DNA from: Limnephilus marmoratus
Lineage: Eukaryota > Arthropoda > Insecta > Trichoptera > Limnephilidae
Reading direction: 5' to 3'
NCBI GenBank assembly: GCA_917880885.1
Contig: OU862917.1
Location: forward strand, 31,608,104 to 31,672,103
Length of the DNA stretch: 64,000 bases
The translations under genes were made by a program, and so were the position numbers. Below, in pieces: positions 10,131 to 20,800 of this stretch. How positions within the stretch are numbered: position 1 is the stretch's first letter; each line of letters opens with the position of its first letter. Under the pieces are notes generated by a model. It saw only the letters and a list, made by a program, of their open reading frames with translations. It was not told the DNA's origin and made no database searches.

Positions 10131-11640
10131 ATATATTAAAGATATATACAATGAAGCAGTATTCAAAGTAAGTTAATCTAATTATTTAAATATTAATAAT
10201 GTGTATACCTCCAGCAAAAAAGAGCGGTAATCATACCCTACTTCCAGTTATATGGCGTATCGACCCTTTAGTATATGATGAACGTCTGCTCACGCCGAGC
10301 GGTGAATTCATACTGACCTGGAGAGCCACGCCCAATTGTGTCTAGTTGAGTTTGTTTGATGTAATGTGCCTAGTTGCCGTCTCCTCTTACTTCCTTCCTC
10401 CGTGGTTTCTACCCAAACTTTCAAATACCAATCTAAAGAAACCGTTCTTCCGTTATAATAATAACTTGTTTTTTTTTAGTAGACAAATCAATAATTTTAA
10501 GTATTAACGTTTATTTATTTATTAATTTTACGTAATTACAAGGAAGTTCCATTAAACGGCTAGAAAAAAGTATGTCAACGGGCTCTTGATAACAATCTAC
10601 TGTTTTTAAATTTAGGATCTGTACATATTATATAACTTATTATTATTTTAAATCATAGAAATAAATAGTAAATGAAATAAAAACAAAAACATCAAAAAAT
10701 TAATATAAAATCAAAAAAAATATATAGAAAATCAGAGAGAAAAAAGGTCAGCACATTTTTTTTCACATATTTTTGTGTGCATCTCCTGAAAATTACATAA
10801 CTATTCTTATTATGACATATTTATGTATATGTTAATAAATGAATTGATAATACATTATATATCGTGAAGTTTTCTTTTTAGTTTACATGTTGGTAATAAA
10901 AAACATTAGATTAATAATAGATTTTTTAAATATATATATATATCGATCGTCCAGATGGTTTTGGTTAGTCAGACATCTCCAAAATGCCAAGTTTTGGGAC
11001 AATGGGGAAATCAATATTCGAATGCTCACCAATAATCAAATATTATTTACACGTGTCTCTGTTTTACATGTTAAATATGCTATAAAATAACACCGGAGAG
11101 CATAACGGTCCGGTACATTATTATGCTTAAATTTCCTGCTGGTGACCCAGAAAACATCAATTTTTTATTTCACTATAAAGTTTTCTGCATTATAATTGAT
11201 TTGGTGATGTTTATGTTGTACCAGATAGAGGGTACACTTTTACATATAACTGCGTACTCCACTCAAATTTCGATTTTTCAGAGATGTTTGACTAATCATC
11301 TGAACGATCGTGAATACATAAATGTACATATTGATTGTGGAAATTTGAAATGCTGTACAGGTCAATAAATCCAAAATGAGATAAATATGTCATTTTTCTT
11401 AATTTTTTTATCCCTTTCGGTCTTCTTTGTCAAAATATTTCTAGAAAATAAGTTGAATTTTCAGTCCAAAAGAGTCAGTGTGTCACCTTCTCAAACTGTC
11501 ATAAAAACTCCCCCATTCAAATTTTACTTTAAAATTCTCCAATCCCCAACGTCTCAGAAGTAAATTTTTTGGGAGTGACATTATTTTTGACAAGGAAACT
11601 TAAATAATCTTCCCGTATTCATAATACGGTTACTAAATAC
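10131..11640. other. Unassigned AT-rich sequence
   Basis: No gene or element recognised. Frames at 10887-11090 and 11123-11368 lack known motifs. A (TA)n run at about 10930-10945 is the only simple repeat. Confidence 0.4.
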
Positions 11641-12044
11641 GAAAAAAAATTAAATATCAGATATCATTGACTGGCGTTTGGTGGTTTGCTCACCCTACTT
11701 GCATTAAGTTGCTTCACAATGCACTTATTCGAAGACATCTCGACTCGCCATTTTTTACTTTTTCTAATTTACTGAGTGCATCAAAAATGCGCTCATTAAA
11801 TTAGACAAAATTCCATCTAAATCTTTGCAAATAATAACTGGAGCTTTGCAATCGTCACCCATCAATTTCCTTCAAGTAGAGTGTTCTGATTCCCCCCTTT
11901 ATATAAGGTGTCAACTATTTGCTGATAAATTTGTTCTCAATCAGAGCTCGAACTAAACCTTTTTCTGCCATCTGTAAAAATTCTCACTCAGAGCTTCAAA
12001 TTATCCAAAACGATCTTCCTTTACACAAATTAAAATATAGTCAT

Positions 12045-14430
12045 TAGGGTGGAACACTTTTGTATGAAAAAATTTTTTTTTTAGAATTTCGAATTGGAAT
12101 ACCAGGTAAAAGTTGCTTTATGTAATTGTAAATAACACTTCTCAACTTGGAAGTTCTAGCTCGACAGCTTGAGCTCCCGCCATAGACTTGAAATTTTATT
12201 TTTTAAGTTTTTATAGACGTTTTGTATTATCCACCCTATAAACAAAATAATAAGTAAATATAATATGTTATGCATTAAATGATAAAATAAAAGTTCATTT
12301 TAACTAATAAAATCATTTTTTTCAAAAGTAAACACAGGTTCAGAAAGTTATATTGGTATGCATAACATCATTTTTTATGACAAAAATTCTTTTTCATCTC
12401 AAACTTTGGCATGAGCTTTCGAGATGCTAATTTAAATTTTATGAATTCCTCTTGTCTTGTCTTGTTGCATACACTTAGAGCTGCTTTTGTCACAACTTTT
12501 ACAGATCTTTCCACAGCCTGGGTGTGGCAAGGCAGTCTCATAAACTCCAACACTGTATGTTCTCAATTTTCAATAAGATCTTGTAACTGCTTATCGGAAA
12601 TATTCATCAGTATTGGGGGTTGGTACATATTTTGTTGCCAGTCAATCATGTCTACGTAAGAACGTGCATTTTAGTCCACTTTTGGCACCTCAAACATGGA
12701 GCAAACATAATTTTTATTAGCTTCACGATCCTTTAAAATGCGTCTTGCAGCGAATTCTCTAATCTGCTTACGTGAATATGTTATCATACACAACAGCAAG
12801 TTTTCTGGTTGAGCAAAGTACCTGTTTCGAATTATAACAGGGTCCACTATCGCTAACAACTCGTTGGACAAATATCTAGTGCTGTTAATGAGTTTCCATA
12901 AATAATTTGAACCATCTTTGCAGGATGAATGTGTTTTGATACCAAACCAGTCAGGAGCGTATGATTTGCTAAAGTCACAAGATTTTGTTGTGGATTTTTC
13001 GTAGACATATTCAAACGCAGTATGCGATTTACCTGGGCTTCTCTTTAATAAATCAGGAGAACAGGATCCATTTATGACAACAGTAGTAATTTTTTGTAAA
13101 TATTTCTTGTCTGTACTGAGATCTGTGGATATTTGTGGAGGTAGTTCACCTTCTATCTTCTCAAACTTGGCCAACGGCAGCGTCTGGCATTAATGCTTTA
13201 CTAATTTGACTTGCAAATGATATAGGTCCTGCAGTAGGGCCATCCGAATATGTAAACAAATGCCTCAATGGTAACTCATTGGCGTGTAAGAGAGAAATTA
13301 TCCATTGCAATGGTCGAGACAGTCTGTTTTCCAAAAGACGAATCACGCCTCTCACTTTCCCTGCATTTGTGTTTGTTCCATCACAGCCAACAGCCATTAA
13401 ACCCTCTAGTGATATCTTTTCAGTCGTTAAAAGCTGTGGATAGCTAGCTCTTTCAATATCTCTTGCACTGCCCGATGTTGGAACCACATACCCAACAATA
13501 GAACCTGGTTTTTTTATAATCGAAATATGTTTCTCTTGTACAATCATTCTAAACCTCTTCGGTCCTTTTAAAACAGTTTTAGCCTGTTAGTGCGTTGGTC
13601 TTCTAAAAAATTTTGTTCCTCTTTTGGCACTTTTTCCCTCAAACAAGTACAGCTTACAAATTCTTTACATTTACATGCAGCTATGTCAAAAAGCTATTTA
13701 CTTTGTACTCTGAACTCTTCTAACTTTTCTTCCTTAAGTTTCTTCAAAGACTTTTCAAATTATAACACTTTGAGTGATAACTTTATAGTAATTGTAAGTG
13801 TGACAATTGGAATAGAAGATTTTATCCACAATTCTTCAATTTTCGTTCCAGCTATTTCGGCAATTTCCCAAAAACGTAGGTTCTTTTGATGTGTTATTCC
13901 TTACTTTTAAGAATTTCATCACATTTTCATATGTTGGTAGGATATTCACTTTCAAATCTGTATTTTCACCAAATTTCCGTTTAACGTTTGTCTTGTAGAA
14001 GTCATGTTAAATCACTTAAAAAACGTTTATCAACAATTACTCGTGAATATAATTGACGCGAGGCCCTTCACCTTGAGATAATTATCGACACTAGTTTAAA
14101 CAAAACACTGCATTTCGTAGATTGTCACCTGCCGCCCCCCGCTTCGACCCATAACACAATAATGAAATATTTGATTGCAATAGCTAGTTAACGATATTTT
14201 AATATGTTATTAAATAAAATAAACCTATTTTAATAAATTCTATACTGTTTTGTAGGCGGCGCAAATAGCCCCAAAACTGTCGTTTTTGTAAATGTTCAAT
14301 GTCTTGGCGGGGGCTTTTACCGTTGTCTGATATTTTTTATATTTTTAATTGAGATAATTGATGGCAATTGACAACTTAATACAACTATTCCAAATAAAAA
14401 TTAGAAAAAAAAATTTTTCGTTCCGCCTTA
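12045..14430 (-). mobile_element. hAT-like DNA transposon, 2386 bp, with 8-bp TSD
   Basis: An 8-bp duplication ATAGTCAT flanks it at 12037-12044 and 14431-14438. The ends are imperfect TIRs beginning TAGGGTGGAAC (left) and TAAGGCGGAAC (right, read inward), with further similarity through the poly-T block to GGAATA. An 8-bp TSD points to the hAT superfamily. The minus strand carries the remains of one protein (12368-13890). The element lies inside an older LINE, whose RT-end and RNase H fragments continue on either side. Confidence 0.8.
12368..13890 (-). pseudogene. Decayed transposase-like protein of the VGCDGTNTN family
   Basis: Two overlapping minus-strand frames, 13161-13547 and 12671-13174, and a C-terminal piece 12368-12553, belong to one protein. 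Visible blocks are MAVGCDGTNTNAGKVRGVIR, PLQWIISLLHANELPLRHLF, DGPTAGP, and near the C-terminus LPCHTQAVERSVKVVTKAA. I recognise these as a family found as many unnamed repetitive proteins in arthropod and other animal genomes. Its function is not established to my knowledge. Upstream coding (to about 13890) is broken by stops. Its position inside a TIR/TSD-bounded element argues that it is the element's transposase. Confidence 0.6.
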
Positions 14431-14517
14431 ATAGTCATGTCAACCTATCCCCAACAATTTTAGAAGGGATTGGCATTAAGTCATTTCAATCTCCCAGCGG
14501 GTACTGTCAATGGTGAC

Positions 14518-14698
14518 TGGACAACTCAGAATGAAACCAACTCAGGAGCACCTCAGAAAGGTCATTAGGAGTGATGATAAAAAAATTAGTTAAATAGGTT
14601 AAGTTAGGTTAGGGTTACCGGCTATTTTAAAATATTTTTTTCATAGCTTTTAATGAACTTTCTGAAGTGTTTCTGGGTTGGTTTCATTCTGAGTTAGC
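14518..14698. mobile_element. MITE with about 45-bp imperfect TIRs
   Basis: Left end CAACTCAGAATGAAACCAAC and right end, read inward, CTAACTCAGAATGAAACCAA; similarity continues through CTTCAGAAAG to TCATTA. A TTAGG-like run lies in the centre. TSD not resolved. Traces of a similar end occur near 54750 and 60115. Confidence 0.6.
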
Positions 14699-14743
14699 AT
14701 GGAACCACTGTCAATACGTTCAATAACATTATTTCATCTACAT

Positions 14744-14972
14744 CAGTGGTTCCCGACCTTTTTTTGACCAGGGACCACCATGATATTTATTTGTTCTCAC
14801 GGGGACCGCAAGGCACAAGAATGAGCTCTTCTTGGACTTCTTCAGCTACCTCTCAATACCAAAAGGGTTACGAATCAGCTTTTGGATTCCTTTCGATTAG
14901 GTTTTGTAGTAAAATGAACTAATGTTTCGCTGACCACATGTTAGATCTCACGGACCACCGGTTGGACCACTG
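14744..14972. mobile_element. hAT-type MITE (CAGTGGTTCCC family)
   Basis: Starts CAGTGGTTCCCGACC and ends GGTTGGACCACTG. The flanks ATCTACAT (14736-14743) and ATCTAAAT (14973-14980) form an 8-bp TSD with one mismatch. The start resembles widespread animal hAT non-autonomous elements. Inserted in the LINE just before its RNase H segment. Confidence 0.75.
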
Positions 14973-15699
14973 ATCTAAATGGCCCAACTCTTCTATTTTA
15001 TTTACTGATGGCTCTAAATCTCCAGATTCTCCTAACTGTTGTACAGGTATTAACGTTTACCATAATAAGAATTATCATTAGAATAATGATAGAATATTTT
15101 ATTCAATTTCAAATCAATTTTCAATATTTTCTGCCGAGTGCATTGCAATAATTGAATCTCTCAAATTGCAACGATTAAAACAGTAATAGGTAATATTTAA
15201 GTGTAATCTGTGTTGTGTTGCATAAAGCATGAAACCAGACCGTAAGATATATCAAACCAATAAAAAACATGAAAATTAAAACATTAGTACTTGTGTCACT
15301 AGTGGAGGCGCACCAAATAATAGTGATGTTAGGTATGAAGCGCTATTCCTTGCAGTGAACAGGAGTAGCTCAAAGTAATGTGGGAGTAAACTGCTACAAA
15401 ATACATCATCAAAAATAATTTTGAAAATTCCCTTGTTCTCTCCGACTTTCTCAGTTCTCTCCAAAAACTTAAATCAAGTACTCTTCTTCGTCCTGATGAT
15501 CACTTTGAATGCCTTATTTGAGTGCTGATAAGCTTCCATTCAAAGCTCTGGAAAAACCGTAACTCTGATTTGGATTCTTGGATACGTTGGTATAATGGGT
15601 AACGATATTGCGGATTCCTTGGCAAAACAAGGAGCGTCCAACCCTATTGTTACCCTCATAAACCATATTATCGTAGACATTGATTGACCCTAGATTCCT

Positions 15700-16335
15700 A
15701 CCCACCTTTTTTTGTTTTACATGAATACCTCACAAGAGTCCCAGCTGCTCCCGTCTGGAGCGAGTGAGACTGCGGCATCCTCAATTGGGGTATGTTGTGA
15801 GGCTGAAGGTAGTGAGGAGGGGAAGAGGAAGGTAGGGAAGTACCTGGCTATTCAGATCTGGTCATCTGGCTAAAACCATTTCAAGCAACGTTTCAATTTT
15901 GAATGGTGCGGTACTGATAGTATCTTCCACCTCATACCTTCTTTCCTCCCAGAACTTCATCTCCTTCCTATCCTCAAAAGACTCTCCACACATCACCCCC
16001 ATAAGATGACTGGCCCTAAGGTAAAATATTTTCCTCAGGGTCTCCCACGGGCATAGAGCCAGGGCTTGATTTAGGGTGGAGCAAAAAATAAAAATCTAGA
16101 GTAGGTACTGAAAAAAAGTATGCTTCTATTGTACAAGATATTAATGCTTTAGGCTCTATCAATACAAGAACATGAAGGGAAGAAGGAAAAACTATCCCAC
16201 GAAGTGCTGTAAATTTGAAAATGTGACTCGTTCGACAATCCCAGTGATCCTGCATCGGCTAGACAGGGTGGGGCAAATGCCCCACCGTGCCTACACGCCC
16301 ATGGCGTCCCCTGTGTGCAGCTAATGTAAAAAATA
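15700..16335 (+). mobile_element. LINE 3' end interrupted by a second element
   Basis: Encodes GKRKVGKYLAIQIW and then a C-terminal stretch with LPELHLLPILKRLSTH. The 3' end TTTTCCTCAGGGTCTCC is broken at about 16050 and resumes with CCCTGTGTGCAGCTAATGT near 16303. The intervening 16050-16302 has ends CACGGGCATAGAGCC and GGCTACACGCCCATG-like that face each other, suggesting a small inserted MITE. The same LINE 3' end occurs at 21690-21775 and, inverted, at 17091-17160. Confidence 0.5.
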
Positions 16336-16446
16336 AATAAATAAAATGAAATTACAATAATAAGTAAAAAATTAAAGATGGTATTTCTTAAAAACATTTT
16401 TTATTGGGAAAATTTGTATATGTAATTTACAATGTTAGTTAGGTAT

Positions 16447-16640
16447 AGCCCTTAGTTATGATTCCCTACGCCAGGGCGACTTACAGGTTAAAACATGCAC
16501 GCGTACATTCACCCTATAAAAGCAGCTCCTGCACATTTAATCGACACCGGTTTTGTTCCCAGAAACAGATTTATTTTCTGTCAGAATTATAAATAAAAAC
16601 TCACTCTCGTATCATCTCGATTGTAAAGGGATAAGTACTC
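16447..16640 (+). repeat. Relative of the 2580-2817 MITE
   Basis: Shares the GGGCGACTTAC, ATCGACACCG, CCCA.AAACAGATTTATTT and CTCACTCTCGTAT landmarks with 2640-2800. The left TIR is lost or diverged; the right ends GTAAAGGGATAA. From here to 17090 nothing else is recognised. Confidence 0.55.
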
Positions 16641-17090
16641 AAAATCACGTTTAAACTATGTTTAATAACATATTTTACAGTAAATCACTTAACAAATGTA
16701 CAATTTGCCAAATCTTCCGTTGAATTTATTTAAGTAAAATCAAATAGTTTTTTTGATTTTACTTAAATAAATAAATAAACAGTGTCTTTTGGTGTAAAAT
16801 GTCAGCAGTAATCAGAATATGCCTCTGATACTCGTTCGTTGCAAGAACCACTAAGAATACTCGAGTCCCATGCATGCGGCGAACTGCTGAATTTCACATA
16901 CAAATACTGGCGAATTATAAAGCTTGATTTTGTGCTATCAGCTAGTCAAAATAATGGCGGATTATAGTTGTCGGATAGTTGAGCGGCGGATTACTGAGAG
17001 AGTATTGAATTTGATATTGGTGCTAGCGTATTGCCAATTTCACCTGTCTTGAGATGGCAATTTACCAGAGTGGTTGTTCAGCTAGGTTCA

Positions 17091-17350
17091 TTTTTTTTTA
17101 CAAGAGTCCCAGAGGAAAATAATTTTCCTCATGACCTATGTCATCTTTTGGGATGCTGTGTAGGGGGTCTTTTAAAGGAAATGAAGAGAAGGAAGTGCTG
17201 AAAAGAAAAAAAGTATGAGGGGTGGGTAGGATTCTGGGGTAAATGTGTCGCAAGAGTGAAAGTAAGAATCCATCCCTCCCATTGCGCTGCAAGGTGATGG
17301 GTTGAGAGTGTCCGGCTAGAGAAGCCAAATGTTCTCCCTCAACCAGTCTC
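17091..17350 (-). mobile_element. LINE 3' end, minus strand
   Basis: Reverse complement carries the GATGACATAGGTCATGAGG / AATTATTTTCCTC block and a poly-A tail, matching the 3' end at 21690-21775. Upstream coding is too degraded to read with confidence. Confidence 0.5.
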
Positions 17351-17399
17351 ACCCGATCCGACCCGCAATGCAGTAAGTGGGCAGACGCGTCCACCGCCA

Positions 17400-17540
17400 A
17401 GATCTACACAAATCTCACCCCATGAACCCGGGGCATCCCTGCTTAGTCACCAAACGTAGCAAACCAATTAGGGTGACCTATGGCCGAAGTGTTGGTTATC
17501 TAACAAATGGTTCCTGGGGCGACGGTGTCGATACTCGCCA
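17400..17540 (+). repeat. Three-copy dispersed repeat, copy A
   Basis: Landmarks CCAAACGTAGC, AACCAATTAGGGTGACC, GGTTATCTAACAAATGGTTC and GGGGCGAC recur at 23290-23440 (same strand) and 31345-31455 (inverted). Confidence 0.5.
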
Positions 17541-17785
17541 ACCAAATTGTATGTTAAATAAAAAAATTACAATTTGAAAAATTAAACCCATTGAAAAATG
17601 TAAAAGACTGAATCAATGCGGCCAAACGGTTAAAAAAACAGTCTAACCAATTTTTTATTTCAATTCACATGAAATTAACTAACCTCCGATTGTAAAATCC
17701 ATTTTGCAAAGTATAATCGGATGAATTGGATTTTACAAGTGTGTATAATTCATTTTTGATGAAAGTGAAAATGGAAAAACTTTCT

Positions 17786-17791
17786 TTTATT
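17786..17791 (-). terminator. Fumarase polyadenylation signal
   Basis: AATAAA on the minus strand about 85 bp beyond the fumarase stop codon, so a short 3' UTR is likely. Confidence 0.6.
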
Positions 17792-17874
17792 GGCACTTAG
17801 TAGCTGGTCGTTCATATTGTTCTTAGCTTATGTAGAGATGCCATATTATTGTGAAATCATTAGGCCGATGATGT

Positions 17875-20800
17875 TTACTTGGGGCCCAGCATGTCTTCAG
17901 GTTTGACCCACTTGTCAAAGTCTTCTGAAGTCAGGTATTGCAGCTTCAGAGCTGCTTCTTTCAGGGTGGAGCCATCCTTGTGGGCAGTCTTGGCGATCTT
18001 GGCAGACTGAAATAATGACAATACATTTTACATATATATATATATATAAATATGTTGGAAATGAAATTCATCTGGGAAAACTTGTTTTTCTGCGCCCCCT
18101 CCCTATCTGATGATGCCTGCATTCATTTCATCAATGTGATGATTCAAGATAATTGATAAATCAAGCCAGACAGTTTTTTAAATTATTTTCATTATATTTA
18201 TTACTACTTGACCCGGCGACGCGTTGAAATACAACGCCATCTACGGATGGTTACCCAATTTTTTAACTCACACCGCCATCTGTTAATTTGCATACAAATC
18301 AAATCCACACCGCCCTCTTGCCAGCCCGCTCGTTCACCACATACAGACATTCTCCTTTAATTATAAATTTCAACCAATTTACACAAAATATGTACCTAAA
18401 CCTTCTTCATGAATCACTCTATCTATTGGTGAACAGTAGTTTTTGAGTTTATCGTGAACAGACAGACAGACGCGGCGGAGGACTTTAATCTGTAATATGT
18501 AGATTATTTTTATAACAATATGGTTTTAAAAACTTAGAAAACCAGATTTAAAAAAAAATGAGTGATAATGATAATAAAAATTAATTTGAGATTTTCAATC
18601 GGGCGGGCGAGCCTTTCGACGCGAACCTACCAATGAAACTAGCCACGGAGCCCCTCACCGCTGTCGCAAGCATTATTATATGAATATGTAATAATAATAG
18701 TCCTTGTAAGGTTGCCTAATAGTCTACAGTAGCAACCGCCGCGCCGCCACCGTAAGAGCTGCATTCATCCGGAACAATGGAAATTTCTAAACCCAGTTCA
18801 TTTCACATCGGTCTCTAGTGCCCTTAACTTTTTTCAACGCATCTCAACTGCTTGGATTTTTTACAATTTAAAATTGATCATTTTTGGTGCTATATTTCTC
18901 ACTAGTTTGTGAGCTATTGTTGTATAACAGATTAACAGTGTTGGGTCTCCCAATTGATTCTTGATTAAGGTTTCAGTTTTTACAATGTTTTTGTCATGAA
19001 AGAGACCATAATAAGAATATTGAGTAGATGGACATGTAGGTATTTTTTTAAAATATAATTATATCTTTTTTCGTGAGCTCTTTTTTTGGTGTTCCAGTGC
19101 AGATTTCAATCGTTTTTATCATCACGCAATATCTAACACGATTACGCAATTTTTAACTATTCAGCATCGAACCTGAACATCAGTTACCTATCCTGTTTAT
19201 AAGTATTTTGAATCCTTAAATATGATAAATGTGTCCACAGAAAAACCAAAATAACCATATATAAGACCATTGTTAGAACTGTATTGGCATATGGATGTGA
19301 GGCACTGACACTGACGGTAAAGATGGCTGAAATGCTGGATACTTTTGAAAGAAAAGTGCTGAGAAGAATATGTGGACCCGTGAAAGAGGGTGAACAGTGG
19401 CGCATCCGGCACAATACAGAATTGTATAATATATATAAGGCACCTAGCATCTCAACACATATGAGACTCCTCAGGCTGAGATGGGCTGGGCAAAGAATGC
19501 CGGATACACGCGTCCCAAAAAGAATTTTGACTGGACACCCAGGTGGAAAGAGAAAAGTGGGAAGACCCAGACTGAGGTGGGAAGACGAAGTAAGAGGGGA
19601 TGCAGCACAGCTTCTCCAGGTACCAAATTGGAAGTCAGCCGCTGAGGACAGGAGGAGTTGGAGGCGACTGTTGCAGGAGGCCAAAGCTCGATATGGGCTG
19701 TAGCGCCATCGAAGAAGAAGAAGAAGAAATATGATCATTGCCTAAAAATCTGTTTCCTGTGAATGCTTGATTTTCCATTCAACATGAAATGAATGTAGTC
19801 AAGGCAATATGTAATTGTATTTTTTTACAAGCTTTTCTGATTGTAAAACATAATGAGTAAGATTTTTGATAATAATTACCTTGTCATAGCCGATGTGAGG
19901 GTTGAGAGCAGTTACCAACATCAGAGATTCGTGCATGATCTTAGCAATATTGGCTTCATTGGCAACTATTCCGTCAACGCAGTTTGTGGTGAACGCATTG
20001 CAACTGTCACCTGTAAACACACATAATTATAGATTATTGTATAAACAGGCCATTATGTAAATGACCTATCTAATTGAAGCTACAAATAATAAACAGCTGC
20101 CTCAGATCATATCTAATTTAGGGAATACATATTTGACAAACATAGATCTTTTTGATAATGCAGAAATTGACATTGCATCTGGCTTATCTTCATGAACAAG
20201 GCAAATAGAAGCAGGTAAGTTACCGAGTAATCTGATTGAGCGCAGAACATTGGCGACTATCATGGGCTTGAAGACGTTCAGCTCAAAGTGTCCGTTGGAC
20301 CCTCCTATTGTGCAAGCCACATGGTTTCCCATCACCTGGGCAGCCACCATAGTAATGGCTTCACACTGGGTGGGGTTCACCTTGCCAGGCATTATGGATG
20401 ATCCAGGTTCATTCTCCGGCAAACTCAGCTCTCCCAGGCCGCAGCGGGGTCCAGAAGCCAGGAATCTGATGTCGTTGGCAATCTTCATGAGGGAGCAGGC
20501 CAGGACATTCATGGCTCCGGACACTTCCACCATGGCGTCGTGGCACGCCAGAGCTTCAAACTTGTTGGGGGCCGTGATGAACGGAATTCCTACAAAACGG
20601 AACAAGACATTATTTTGTAATTAATATTAAAAAAAAAAAAATTTACAACTATAATAATATATTACCTGTCAATTGTGAAATTCTGCTGGCGCACTTCTCG
20701 GCAAAGCCAATTCTGGTGTTGAGGCCGGTACCCACGGCCGTGCCGCCCAGGGCCAGCTGGTATAGGCGGGGCAGAGTGGCATTGACGCGCTCGATGCCCA

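Larger units (their letters stand above)
11650..15700 (+). mobile_element. Broken I/Jockey-type LINE with RNase H, split by insertions
   Basis: Three plus-strand coding blocks lie in order. 11640-11960 encodes LDKIPSKSLQIITGALQSSP and the post-RT helix region. 14975-15190 encodes TDGSKSPDSPNC and FSAECIAI, the start of RNase H. 15560-15660 encodes IWILGYVGIMGNDIADSLAK, the RNase H C-terminus. Insertions separate them: a hAT-like element (12045-14430), MITEs (14518-14698, 14744-14972) and an unidentified stretch (about 15200-15480). Frames are decayed. Confidence 0.6.

Noticed and set aside
12411..12659. Plus-strand frames in the hAT-like element (also 13590-13889)
   Set aside because: Antisense to the recognisable minus-strand transposase-like protein.
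14604..14624. TTAGG telomere-type repeats here and near 55640
   Set aside because: Only a few imperfect units inside MITE-like sequence; not an array.
20250..20624. 124-codon plus-strand frame
   Set aside because: Antisense of fumarase exon 20224-20589.
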